This document shows positions 43,401 to 53,100 of a DNA stretch of 64,000 nucleotides, one piece after another. Origin of the DNA: Streptomyces viridochromogenes DSM 40736. GTDB taxonomy: Bacteria > Actinomycetota > Actinomycetes > Streptomycetales > Streptomycetaceae. Both the position numbers and the translations under genes were made by a program. The notes beneath the pieces were generated by a model that saw only the letters and a program-made list of their open reading frames with translations, did no database searches and had not been told where the DNA came from. The DNA lies in the NCBI RefSeq assembly GCF_000158955.1, contig NZ_GG657757.1, positions 5,110,278 to 5,174,277 of the forward strand, written 5' to 3'. Numbering within the stretch: the stretch's first letter is position 1; the number at the start of each line of letters is the position of its first letter.

Positions 43401-44084
43401 CTAGGCCTCTGCGTCCTGCCCCGCCCCCGTCTCCGGCACCGCCCGCTTGCGGGCCACCAGGAGTGCCTGTGGGGTCGGCTCCCCGAGTTCCTCGTCGGCT
43501 TCCCTCATGGTGCGCGAGCGCACGGAGAGTCCGGCGGCCTCCAGAAGCGGGGCGAGCCGTTCCGGCCTGCGCCGCCGGAAGTCCAGCGCCACCCGGTGCC
43601 CCCAGGCCTCCTCGTAGCGGCGTGGCTCGTCACCGGCCTGGAAGGCGAGGAGCAGGTGGCCGCCGGGCCGCAGCACGCGGGCGAACTCGGCGAAGACCTC
43701 CGGCAGCCGGTCCTGCGGGGTGTGAATGATCGAGTAGTAGGACACGACCCCGGCGAGCGAGCCGTCGGGCAGGTCCAGGTCCAGCATCGAGCCCCGTTCG
43801 AACCGCAGGTCCGGGTTCTCGCGGCGGGCGATCGCGAGCATCGACTCCGACAGGTCCAGGCCGAACACGGACAGCCCCCGCGACGCCAGGTACGCAGTCA
43901 CCCGCCCGGGCCCGCACCCCAGGTCGGCGACCTCGCCGCCCACGCCCACGAGCTCCGCGAATGCGTCCAGCAGCCCCCGGTCCAGCGGCCGGGCCCCGAG
44001 CGGGTCGCTGAAGTGGACCGCGTAGTCCTCGGCCACCGTGTCGTAGAACGTGCGGGTCTCGATCAGGAAGTCGGCGTCGGTCAT
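43401..44084 (-). CDS. Class I SAM-dependent methyltransferase
   Basis: 227 residues. Motif I VADLGCGPGRVTAYLAS, then GLDLSESMLAIAR, and LRPGGHLLLAFQ. N-terminal FLIETRTFYDTVAEDYA is typical of Methyltransf_11/25 relatives. Small-molecule substrate unknown. Convergent with the dehydrogenase; downstream of the cold-shock gene but separated by its terminator. Confidence 0.88.
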   Translation of the reverse strand: MTDADFLIETRTFYDTVAEDYAVHFSDPLGARPLDRGLLDAFAELVGVGGEVADLGCGPGRVTAYLASRGLSVFGLDLSESMLAIARRENPDLRFERGSMLDLDLPDGSLAGVVSYYSIIHTPQDRLPEVFAEFARVLRPGGHLLLAFQAGDEPRRYEEAWGHRVALDFRRRRPERLAPLLEAAGLSVRSRTMREADEELGEPTPQALLVARKRAVPETGAGQDAEA

Positions 44085-44205
44085 GGCCCGACCCTATTGC
44101 CGGGCCAGGACCCGGGGGTGCGGGGTGACGCGTTCCGGCCATCGGGGCATCCGGCCCCGGTCAGAATTCGCCGGAAATTCACCAGAGGGAAAGGGGAGAA
44201 AAGGC

Positions 44206-44238
44206 AGGAGCCCCCCGCCTGGGCGGCGGGGGGCTCCT
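44206..44238 (-). terminator. Rho-independent terminator of the cold-shock gene
   Basis: AGGAGCCCCCCGCC and GGCGGGGGGCTCCT, a perfect 14-bp stem with a 5-nt loop. On the minus strand the following bases read GCCTTTTCTCCCCTTTCC. Confidence 0.9.
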
Positions 44239-44251
44239 TGGGTACTACTGA

Positions 44252-44455
44252 TCAGACCGGCGTGACGTTCTCAGCCTGCGGGCCCTTCGGGCCCTGCGTG
44301 ACGTCGAAAGACACCTGCTGGTTCTCCTCGAGGGAGCGGAAGCCGCTCGCGTTGATCGCGGAGTAGTGGACGAAGACGTCGGGGCCGCCGCCCTCCTGGG
44401 CGATGAAACCAAAGCCCTTTTCGGCGTTGAACCACTTCACGGTTCCGGTAGCCAT
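44252..44455 (-). CDS. Cold-shock protein (CspA family)
   Basis: 67 residues from ATG 44455 with AAGGAGG upstream; the longer frame is leader sequence. Single CSD with RNP1 KGFGFI and RNP2 VFVHYSAI. Binds single-stranded nucleic acid as an RNA chaperone. A ~150-nt leader (see the putative promoter at 44614) fits cold-shock mRNA regulation. Confidence 0.95.
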   Translation of the reverse strand: MATGTVKWFNAEKGFGFIAQEGGGPDVFVHYSAINASGFRSLEENQQVSFDVTQGPKGPQAENVTPV

Positions 44456-44613
44456 AAGCCCTCCTTGGGCCCAAAAGGGTTGCCCTGCTCCAGAACCAGC
44501 AAGTGTGAAGATGAATTCTGCACAACTGCATACGTCTGAGAATGACGAGAGCCCGCGGTCACATGCTCCGCAGGCTCTGTACTGCAAGGGAAACCAAACT
44601 GCAACTTGCGATG

Positions 44614-44641
44614 AGCCTAGCACGCGGCCCCCGGAATGCAA
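44614..44641 (-). promoter_or_regulatory. Putative cold-shock gene promoter
   Basis: On the minus strand, TTGCAT, a 16-bp spacer and TAGGCT resemble a HrdB-type -35/-10. Transcription would begin near 44607, giving a leader of about 150 nt. Confidence 0.4.
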
Positions 44642-44753
44642 TAGGGGTCAAGATCACGTCACCCGAATGTTTGAACATCCTCCGCCGAGTGGCGGTGAAG
44701 GCCTCCGCCACGAATCCCGGGCGGACCGCGGGGCCGGTCACGGCCCCCTAGGC

Positions 44754-44772
44754 CGTGAGGGCTAGCCTCACG
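44754..44772. promoter_or_regulatory. Palindrome abutting the mqnA start
   Basis: CGTGAGG-GCTAG-CCTCACG, perfect 7-bp arms ending 2 bp before the GTG start. TAGCCT within it (44763-44768) sits where a -10 for a leaderless mRNA would be, so the site could be an operator over the promoter. Confidence 0.45.
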
Positions 44773-44774
44773 AT

Positions 44775-45623
44775 GTGGACAATCCTCGCACCCGGCCGCG
44801 CGTCGGCCACATCCAGTTCCTGAACTGCCTGCCCCTCTACTGGGGGCTCGCGAGAACGGGCACGCTCCTCGACTTCGAGCTGACGAAGGACACCCCGGAG
44901 AAGCTCAGCGAGAAGCTGGTGCAGGGCGAGCTCGACATCGCCCCGATCACCCTGGTCGAGTTCCTCAAGCACGCCGACCAACTGGTCGCCTTCCCCGACA
45001 TCGCCGTCGGCTGCGACGGCCCGGTGATGTCCTGCGTGATCGTCTCGCAGGTCCCGCTGGACCGGCTGGACGGCGCCCGCGTCGCCCTCGGGTCGACCTC
45101 CCGCACCTCCGTCCGCCTCGCCCAGCTGCTCCTCGCCGAGCGCTACGGCGTACGGCCCGACTACTACACCTGCCCGCCCGACCTCAGCCTGATGATGCAG
45201 GAGGCCGAGGCGGCCGTCCTCATCGGTGACGCGGCGCTGCGCGCCAACATGCTCGACGGGCCGCGCTTCGGCCTGGACGTGCACGACCTGGGCCGGCTGT
45301 GGAAGGAGTGGACGGGACTGCCGTTCGTTTTCGCGGTCTGGGCGGCACGCCGCGACTACCTGGAGCGGGAGCCGGTCCTCACGCGCAAGGTCCACGAGGC
45401 CTTCCTCGCCTCCCGCAACCTCTCCCTGGAAGAGGTGAGCAAGGTCGCCGAGCAGGCCGCCCGCTGGGAGGACTTCGACGAGGAGACCCTCGCCCAGTAC
45501 TTCACGACGCTCGACTTCCGCTTCGGCGGCCCGCAGCTGGAGGCGGTCGCCGAGTTCGCGCGGCGCGTCGGCCCGACGACCGGCTTCCCGGCGGACGTGA
45601 AGGTGGACCTGCTCCAGCCCTGA
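44775..45623 (+). CDS. mqnA: Chorismate dehydratase
   Basis: First enzyme of the futalosine pathway, converting chorismate to 3-enolpyruvylbenzoate. 282 residues from GTG 44775. Family features: VGHIQFLNCLPLYWGL, GELDIAPITLVEFLKHAD, LGSTSRTSVRLAQLLL, and LPFVFAVWAARRDY; periplasmic-binding-protein-like fold. Separated by ~15 kb from mqnE and the ubi genes. From memory the SCO4506 position, next to a kinase as here. Confidence 0.95.
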   Translation: MDNPRTRPRVGHIQFLNCLPLYWGLARTGTLLDFELTKDTPEKLSEKLVQGELDIAPITLVEFLKHADQLVAFPDIAVGCDGPVMSCVIVSQVPLDRLDGARVALGSTSRTSVRLAQLLLAERYGVRPDYYTCPPDLSLMMQEAEAAVLIGDAALRANMLDGPRFGLDVHDLGRLWKEWTGLPFVFAVWAARRDYLEREPVLTRKVHEAFLASRNLSLEEVSKVAEQAARWEDFDEETLAQYFTTLDFRFGGPQLEAVAEFARRVGPTTGFPADVKVDLLQP

Positions 45624-45709
45624 GCGGGGCAGGGCTCCGGCACTACTCTTCTGGGAGTGCGGGCGCACGGGGGACACCCCCGGCCCGCCTACGGGGGAGG
45701 GGTGACGCC

Positions 45710-47371
45710 ATGCGGCCGCTCGAAGTCGACGAACCCACCGTCGTGGGGCCCTACCGGCTGCTCGGCCGGCTGGGCTCCGGCGGAATGGGCCGGGTCTACC
45801 TGGGGCGCAGTACCGGCGGCCGTACGGTCGCGGTGAAGATCGTGCACCCGCACTTCGCGCTGGACGAGGAGTTCCGGGCGCGCTTTCGCCGCGAGGTCGA
45901 GGCCGCGCGCCGGGTGGGCGGTGCCTGGACGGCGTCCGTCCTGGACGCGGACCCGGACGCACGGGTGCCGTGGGTGGCGACGGTGTACGCGGCGGGCCCC
46001 TCGCTGTCGGCCGCGGTCGCCGAGGGCGGCCCGCTGCCCGCCCACACCGTACGGGCGCTCGGCGCGGGCCTCGCCGAGGCGCTGGCGGCGGTGCACGAGC
46101 TGGGCCTGGTGCACCGGGACGTGAAGCCGTCGAACGTACTGCTGACCCTGGACGGCCCGCTCCTGATCGACTTCGGGATCGCCCGGGCCACGGACGGCAC
46201 GGCGTCCCTCACCTCCACGGGCGTCTCGATCGGCTCGCCCGGCTACATGTCGCCCGAGCAGATCCTGGGCAAGGGGATCACGGGCGCCGCGGACGTCTTC
46301 TCGCTCGGCGCGGTCCTCGCCTACGCGGCGACCGGCGAACCGCCCTTCCCCGGGGACTCCTCGGCGGCCCTCCTCTACAAGGTCGTCCACGAGGAGCCGG
46401 AGCTGGGCCCGCTGGACGGGGAGCTGCGTGACCTGACGGCGGCCTGCCTGACGAAGGACCCGGGCGCGCGCCCCGCCCCGGGGGAGGTGGCCCGGCGGCT
46501 GGCCCCCGAGGGCGCGGCCCGGCTGGTGGCGGGCGGGTGGCTGCCGGGGGCGCTGGTGGAGCAGGTGAGCCGCAGCGCCGTGCGGTTGCTGAACCTGGAG
46601 GCGACGGGGGCCGGGGCAGGGGGGCCGTCCGGGCCGGTCGGGTTCAGCAGCCTGTCGGTGGGGGCGCCGGAACCTGCCGACGCCGGGGTGTTCGGCCCGC
46701 CGCCGGCCATGCCCACGCCCCTTCCGGCCGTACCCGAACCCCGTGACGGCGACGGCACACAGCCCTCCGATCGCCACCGCCCGGGCAAGGTCTCCGTCTC
46801 CGTGACGGCGACGTCCACGCCGGAGGGCGGCGGGCGGGTGCGGAAGCTCAGCTGCACGGTGGCCCTGGCCGTCGCGGGGGCGATGGCGGCCGTGACGATC
46901 GGGTCGGTGTTCGTGTTCGACCTGCTGCCCGGCCGGACCTCCGACGACGACACGAGCGACTCCGGCGCGGGCCCCGGCTCCCCACCCGCGGCGACGGCGA
47001 GCTCCGCCCCTACCGGGGGCGCGGTGCCCGCCGCCTACCTCGGCACCTGGGAGGGCCAGGGCACCGCCCTGGACGGCAACCTGCCCCTCGGCACGTTCCG
47101 GATCACCGTCGGACGGGCCGCGGTGGGCGAGGAACTGGGCCGCCTGCGCCAGACCGACCAGATCGGCGGCGTCTGCGTCGACGTACTGACCCTGAAGCAG
47201 GTCACGAAGAAGGAGCTCGTCGCCACGTCGGTCGGCGCGAAGACCAACCACAGCGGCTGCAACCCGGCGGAGACGACCGTCCACCTCACACCGGTGGGCG
47301 ACGATCTCCAGTACCGGTCGGAGAGCGCGGAGTCGGGGCGGCCGCAGGCGCGGATGTCGCGGGTGGGGTAG
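45710..47371 (+). CDS. Transmembrane Ser/Thr protein kinase
   Basis: 553 residues from ATG 45710; the frame from 45299 is inside mqnA. Kinase domain ~14-275: GSGGMGRVYLG, VAVKIV, LVHRDVKPSNVLL, LIDFGIAR and SIGSPGYMSPEQ. A Pro-rich linker leads to one membrane helix (~380-402) and an extracellular C-terminal domain of ~115 residues with Cys in GGVCVDV and HSGCNPAE. The sensor part is not a PASTA or PQQ domain. Sits before a second kinase and the EccC-like ATPase. Confidence 0.92.
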   Translation: MRPLEVDEPTVVGPYRLLGRLGSGGMGRVYLGRSTGGRTVAVKIVHPHFALDEEFRARFRREVEAARRVGGAWTASVLDADPDARVPWVATVYAAGPSLSAAVAEGGPLPAHTVRALGAGLAEALAAVHELGLVHRDVKPSNVLLTLDGPLLIDFGIARATDGTASLTSTGVSIGSPGYMSPEQILGKGITGAADVFSLGAVLAYAATGEPPFPGDSSAALLYKVVHEEPELGPLDGELRDLTAACLTKDPGARPAPGEVARRLAPEGAARLVAGGWLPGALVEQVSRSAVRLLNLEATGAGAGGPSGPVGFSSLSVGAPEPADAGVFGPPPAMPTPLPAVPEPRDGDGTQPSDRHRPGKVSVSVTATSTPEGGGRVRKLSCTVALAVAGAMAAVTIGSVFVFDLLPGRTSDDDTSDSGAGPGSPPAATASSAPTGGAVPAAYLGTWEGQGTALDGNLPLGTFRITVGRAAVGEELGRLRQTDQIGGVCVDVLTLKQVTKKELVATSVGAKTNHSGCNPAETTVHLTPVGDDLQYRSESAESGRPQARMSRVG

Positions 47372-47703
47372 GGGCCTCGCGGACGGACGTGCACCCGGCA
47401 GGAGCCGCCCCCGAAACATGTCGAAGAGGAACCAGCGGCATGAGCAGAGCGAGGAAGCTGACGAGCTCTCACAACCCCGAGACGGCTTCCGTCCTGCTTA
47501 TTCGGCTGGTCGGGGGCCGATCGCTCAGGCCTGCTCGTTCCGAAAGGCGGGCCCGGGGGGGGCCGCTCTCCGCTTCGGCTTCGCCGAACTCCCGCTGCCC
47601 CTAACTCTCACTCGGCTTCAGGCGATCATTACTGTGTCTGCGATAGCGAACCCCAAGAGACACGACTGACACGCCACTTCGCGTCATGCCGGGAAGGCCC
47701 ACC
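47372..47703. other. Gap between the two kinase genes
   Basis: 332 bp. A 54-codon frame from ATG 47440 (AGAGGA upstream) exists but lacks coding character in its second half; I do not call it. A G-rich run (GGGCCCGGGGGGGGCC) near 47550 is the only other feature. A promoter for the second kinase is expected here. Confidence 0.5.
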
Positions 47704-50100
47704 ATGGAGACACTGCAGCCGGACGATCCAGTGGAGTTGGGCACGTACCGGCTCTTGCGAAGACTCGGAGCCGGCGGCATGGGCCGTGTCTACCTCGCCC
47801 GTTCCCCCGGTGGCCGTACCGTCGCCGTGAAGGTCGTACGTCCGGATCTTGCCGCGGACGGCGACTTCCGAGACCGCTTCCGGCACGAAGTCGAGATCGC
47901 CAAGGCGGTCTCCGGCCGCTTCACCGCCCCGGTCGTGGACGCCGATCCGGACGCGCCACTGCCGTGGCTGGCGACGTCGTACGTGCTCGGCCCGGACCTC
48001 ACGGACGTGGTGGCCACGCACGGCGCGCTGCCGGAGCACACGGTACGGGCGCTTGCCGCGGGTCTCGCCGCCGCCCTCCAGGAGGTTCACGCGGCCGGGC
48101 TGATCCACCGTGACATGAAGCCGTCGAACGTCCTGCTGGCGGCAGACGGCCCGCGCGTCATCGACTTCGGGATCGCGCGGGCGGTGGACGGAAACCGTAT
48201 GACGCAGACGGGAGTCGTGGTCGGCTCTCCTGGCTACATGTCACCGGAGCAGGCGCTCGGAAAGGACGTAGCCACGGCGGGTGACGTCTTCTCCCTGGGC
48301 GCCGTGCTCGCGTTCGCGGCGACCGGCAGGGGAACCTTCGGTCACGGTGCCGTCTCGCACGCCTCGTTGCTGTACCAGGTGGTGCACGGTGAGCCCGACC
48401 TGGAGGGCGTACCGCAGCAACTGCTGGGCCTGGTTCGCGCATGCCTCGCGAAGGACCCGGCGCATCGGCCGGTGCCGTCGGAGATCGTGACGGCGCTCGC
48501 CCCGCAAGGCGTCGAGAGTGTCCTCAGCAACTGGCTGCCGTCGGCGGTGGCTTCGACGATCGCCACGCACGCGGCCGGAATCCTGGACCTGGAGGCACCG
48601 CAACAGCCTTCGGCGCCGGTCGCCGCGTCCTTCGGGCCCGCCCCCGTGATGGTGGACGGGACGCCGATGCCGATGAGCACACCGGCGCCGGGGTACGGAT
48701 ACCCCCCGGCGCAGGGGCACAGCGGCGCCCCTGCGGCTGCCTACGGCGCCCCGGCGCCCGGCTACGCCACACCGCCTGGCGGGGCGCCCACCCCGGGGCA
48801 CGGGACGACCGCGCCCGCCTACGGCGCTCAGGGACAGCACGGCACGGCAGGACCGGACGGCACCGTGGTCACCGCCGCCGGCAATACTTCCCGCCGCCGC
48901 GCCCTCGGTCTTGCGCTCGGCGGTGCCGCCGTCGTCGCTGTGGCGGGTGGGGCGGCAGCGTGGTGGCTCGGCCAGGACGATGACACCAACTCGCCGGCTT
49001 CCGGCACGAACGGCGCCGACGGCACCGCACAGCCCGTCGACGAGAACTTCACGACCCCGCCGGCCGGAGTCGCCCCCCAGCCGCTGTGGCACGAGAGGGC
49101 GGTGGAGGACAGCACCACCACCGACGTGCCGCTCCTCACCCATGACGGCCTGCTCCTGGTCAGCGGCGACCCCCTGGTGGCATACGAGGTGAAGACCAGC
49201 AAAACCCGATGGTCGAAGCCCGATGTCTGCGCCCCCGGCTCCCAGCTCCTGTTCCACGAGGGCAAGGTGTTCCTGACCGACGGCGGCACCGATGGAGTCG
49301 TCGTCGCGCGTGACGTGAGGACCGGAGAGGAAGTGTGGCGAAGCCGCCTCGGCAAGGCACTCGGCGTCGAGGGCACGATCGCCATCGACAGCAAGAACGT
49401 GTACGTCACCGCGACCGACTACGGCCAGGCCGCGAGTGCCACCGAGTACCGCACCGCGGTCGCCGCCATCAGCCACAGCACCGGTAAGAAGGTGTGGCTG
49501 CAGCATCGAGATTGGGGCACGAAGGACTACGACGTCCAGGGCACCGTCTCCGGCAAGTACCTCGTCTACACGGACTCCAACTACAACCTCACCGTGCGCG
49601 ACACCGCGACCGGTGACCAGTTGTGGACCCAGAAGATCGGCGACGACTGGGCCTGGCAGCCGACGGTCGCGAACGGCCTCGTCTTCCTGCCCGGCGAAAA
49701 GCTCACGGCGGTCGACGCGGAGACGGGCCGCACGCGGTGGACGCTCTCCCCGAAGGGCCGCCGCGGCTTCAACAACCCAGCCGTCATCGACGGCGTGCTC
49801 TACGTCAGCGACTACGACCGCGGCATCTGGGCCGTCGACGTCAAGACCGTCAAGCGCATCTGGCTCTGCGAGGACCAGGACCGTGGCGCGGCGGAGTCGT
49901 TCGTGAGGGTCGGCAGGACGCTCTACTGCGCCGCCGGACCGCTGTCCGGGGGTGTCATCGCCCTTGAAGCCAAGACCGGGGACGTCCGTTGGACGTGGAC
50001 CGACAACAAGGACTCCGGTGCCCCGTGGCAGATGGCTACCGCGGGAAACCGACTGTTGGTGACGAACGGGCCGGAGATCTACGCGATACCGGCGGTGTGA
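47704..50100 (+). CDS. Transmembrane Ser/Thr protein kinase with PQQ-type beta-propeller sensor
   Basis: 798 residues from ATG 47704 (GGAAGG upstream). Kinase ~15-275: GAGGMGRVYLAR, VAVKVV, LIHRDMKPSNVLL, VIDFGIARA and VVGSPGYMSPEQ. A Gly/Pro/Tyr/Ala-rich linker (~300-380) leads to one helix (~400-423) and an extracellular propeller of PQQ-like repeats (LVAYEVKTSKTRW, VVARDVRTGEEVW, VRDTATGDQLW, VDAETGRTRW, LEAKTGDVRW). The kinase half closely parallels the preceding gene, suggesting duplication with exchange of the sensor. Confidence 0.93.
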   Translation: METLQPDDPVELGTYRLLRRLGAGGMGRVYLARSPGGRTVAVKVVRPDLAADGDFRDRFRHEVEIAKAVSGRFTAPVVDADPDAPLPWLATSYVLGPDLTDVVATHGALPEHTVRALAAGLAAALQEVHAAGLIHRDMKPSNVLLAADGPRVIDFGIARAVDGNRMTQTGVVVGSPGYMSPEQALGKDVATAGDVFSLGAVLAFAATGRGTFGHGAVSHASLLYQVVHGEPDLEGVPQQLLGLVRACLAKDPAHRPVPSEIVTALAPQGVESVLSNWLPSAVASTIATHAAGILDLEAPQQPSAPVAASFGPAPVMVDGTPMPMSTPAPGYGYPPAQGHSGAPAAAYGAPAPGYATPPGGAPTPGHGTTAPAYGAQGQHGTAGPDGTVVTAAGNTSRRRALGLALGGAAVVAVAGGAAAWWLGQDDDTNSPASGTNGADGTAQPVDENFTTPPAGVAPQPLWHERAVEDSTTTDVPLLTHDGLLLVSGDPLVAYEVKTSKTRWSKPDVCAPGSQLLFHEGKVFLTDGGTDGVVVARDVRTGEEVWRSRLGKALGVEGTIAIDSKNVYVTATDYGQAASATEYRTAVAAISHSTGKKVWLQHRDWGTKDYDVQGTVSGKYLVYTDSNYNLTVRDTATGDQLWTQKIGDDWAWQPTVANGLVFLPGEKLTAVDAETGRTRWTLSPKGRRGFNNPAVIDGVLYVSDYDRGIWAVDVKTVKRIWLCEDQDRGAAESFVRVGRTLYCAAGPLSGGVIALEAKTGDVRWTWTDNKDSGAPWQMATAGNRLLVTNGPEIYAIPAV

Positions 50101-50124
50101 CGCCGGGGCGCTGGGGCGCGCTGC

Positions 50125-50145
50125 CGGAGACTGCCATAGTCTCCG
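50125..50145. terminator. Hairpin between kinase and ATPase genes
   Basis: CGGAGACT-GCCAT-AGTCTCCG, 8-bp arms, 25 bp after the kinase stop. A second small inverted repeat CGTTA/TAACG (50144-50161) overlaps its end; either could instead be an operator for the ATPase gene. Confidence 0.5.
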
Positions 50146-50198
50146 TTAGCTGAAGTTAACGAACGTGGCCACAGAGGCCGACGGGGAGGACGACCATC

Positions 50199-53100
50199 AT
50201 GCGGATGCTGGTCACGGTCGTACGAGAAGGCGGTGAGCCGGAGGACGTCGTCGTCACCACCGACGACACCGCCACGGCAGGCGATGTCGCGGAGGTGTTG
50301 GCGCAGGCCGTCGGAGACACCGTCGCCGCACCTGCCGGTGGGTCGGGGAACGTCGTGGCCATGCCCGGCACCTCACTGGCTTCGCTGCCCGGCTACGGGA
50401 CGGCGGTGGCCGGAGCGCCGGCGCTGTGGGCGGACGGTGAGCTGTGCGACCCGGCGGCACCGGCGGCCGGCGTCCTGCGGGACGGCATGCGCGTTTCCGT
50501 CGACCGATCGATAGGCCCGCTGCTGCGCAAGGGCGAGCCCGTCGGTCAGTACGAGTTGAGAGTGGCCGGCGGCCCCGGTTCCGGGCGGGTGGTCAGGCTG
50601 GGTGTCGGCGCGGCCACCGCCGGATCGGCGCCGACCTGTTCGCTCCCCCTGCCGGACGCCTCACTGCCGCCGATCGCCCTCCGGCTGACGATCGACCTTC
50701 AGGGCACCGTAACCCTCACTCCGGAGGCCGGGGCCGGCGTCCGACTGAACGATGACGCGGTGGCGGCCGGAGCTCCCTGGCCGCTCGGCGGTGTCGTACG
50801 GGTCGGCGATTCGCTGCTGGTGCTCGACAAGGTGACCGAGCCGGATGCGCATCTGTCCCCGATGAGCGAGGGCGGCCTCGCATACAACCGCCCTCCTCGG
50901 CTGTCGCCGCTGCGGCCTCGGCGGCGGCTGGCCGTGCCGGTGCCTCCCTCCAAGGGGGAACGGGCGCGTTTCCAGTTCATCATGGCGTTCATGCCCATGC
51001 TGTTCGGGCTGTCGATGTACTTCTTCACCAAGCAGATCTACATGCTGCTGTTCTGCCTGATGAGCCCGCTCATGATGCTGGGCCAGTGGATCAGTGAGAA
51101 CCGCGAGGGCAAGAAGAAGCACAAGACGTCCCTCAAGCAGTACAAGAAGGACCTCGCGGCGCACGAGGCGGAACTCGTCACCCTCGGCAAGGAGGAGCAG
51201 CGCGCTCGCCGCGAGGACAACCCCGACCCGGCCGAGATCCTCCTCTTCGCGACGGGCCCCCGCCGCCGCCTGTGGGAGCGCCGGCTCACCGACCCGGACG
51301 CGATGCAGCTGCGCATCGGGCTCGGCGCCCTGCCCTCCGACGTGGAACTCGTCTTCGCTCGCGGCACCTCGCACGACGAGGAACCCCCGGAGCCCCCGAC
51401 CCTTCCGGACGTTCCCGTCACCCTGCCCTTCGCACGGCTCGGCGTGGTCGGCATCGCGGGTGACCGTGCCCGTGCCCTCGCCACCGCGCGCTGGCTGAGC
51501 GTGCAGGCCGCCGTGCTGCACAGCCCCCGGGACCTGTCACTGGTGTCCCTGGCCGCGACACCCTCCGCCGGCGCCGAGTGGCACTGGGCACACTGGCTGC
51601 CGCACACCAACCCCGACGAGGGACAGGACTGCGTCGCCCTGGTCGGTTTCGATTCGGAGGGCATCAGCCGCCGGGTCAACGAACTCCTCAACGAGCTGGC
51701 TCGGCGTAAGGCGGCCCGCGAGCAGCACAACATGACGGGCCAGCTCTATCCGGACGCCAACGTGCTTCTGATCCTCGACGGAGCACGGCTGCTGCGCCGC
51801 GTACCGGGCGTTCCCCAACTCCTCACCGAGGGCCCGCAGTACGGCATCTTCGCCCTCTGCATCGACGAGGACGAGCGGCTGCTCCCCGAGGAGTGCAAGG
51901 CCGTCGTGGCCTGGTCGCCCGATGCGTCCCACCACGTCCGGGTGCGCGGTTACGGCCTGGAGGCCGTCGGTGATGTTCTGGCCGATCAGGTTCCGTACGA
52001 GTGGTGCGAACTCCTGGCCCGCTCTCTCGCTCCCATCCGCGATGTCAGCCGCGACGACGCCGATTCCGCGCTGCCCACCTCGGCACGGTTGCTGAACCTG
52101 CTGAACCTGCCCAACCCGGCGGGCACCGATGTGGAACGCATCTGGCAGGCGGGCGGCTCGACGACGGCCGCACCCATCGGACTCGCCGCCGACGGCGCGT
52201 TCGTCCTGGACATTCGACGTGACGGGCCGCACGCGCTGGTCGCCGGTACGACGGGTGCCGGTAAGTCCGAACTCCTGCAGACGATCATCGCCTCGCTGGC
52301 GGTGGCGAACCGCCCCGACGCACTGAACTACGTCCTCATCGACTACAAGGGCGGCAGCGCGTTCATGGACTGTGCTCGTCTGCCGCACACCGTCGGCATG
52401 GTCAGCGACCTCGACGCGCACCTGACCGAGCGGGCGCTCGCCTCGCTCGCGGCCGAACTGCACCGCCGGGAGCGCATTCTCTTCGAGGCCGCGGCCAAGG
52501 ACATCGAGGACTACAACGACACCCGTAAGCTCCGCCCCGAACTGGAGCCGATGCCCCGTCTGGTGCTCGTCATCGACGAGTTCGCGTCCCTGGTCGCCGA
52601 ACTGCCCGACTTCATCGCGGGCCTTGTCGACATCGCACGCCGGGGCCGCTCGCTCGGCGTGCACCTGATCCTCGCGACTCAGCGTCCCGCAGGTGTGGTG
52701 AGCGCCGACATCCGGGCCAACACCAACCTTCGCATCGCCCTGCGGGTGACGGACGCCTCCGAGTCGATGGACGTCATCGACGCACCGGACTCGGGCGCGA
52801 TCGCCAAGTCGACTCCAGGTCGTATGTACGTCCGTTCCGGTGCCCAGTCCCTGGTCGGCGTGCAGTCGGCCCGTATCGGCGGCCGCCGCCCCGCCACAGG
52901 CCAGACGGGCCCGAAGGCCACGCTGATCCCCTTGCCTTGGAACGCCTACGCCCGTCCGCTGCCCAGGCGCGACGAGTCCAAGGACGACGGCACGATGGTC
53001 ACCGACTTGGCCGTCCTCGTGGACGCGGTACGCGACGGCGCGGAGCGGATGGGCTTCGGCGAGCAGCGCAGCCCGTGGCTGCCGCCGCTGGCGGAGTCCG

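Noticed and set aside
47440..47604. Small ORF between the kinases (54 codons)
   Set aside because: A modest ribosome site exists but the translation is Arg/Ser-rich with no family resemblance; listed only in the gap entry.
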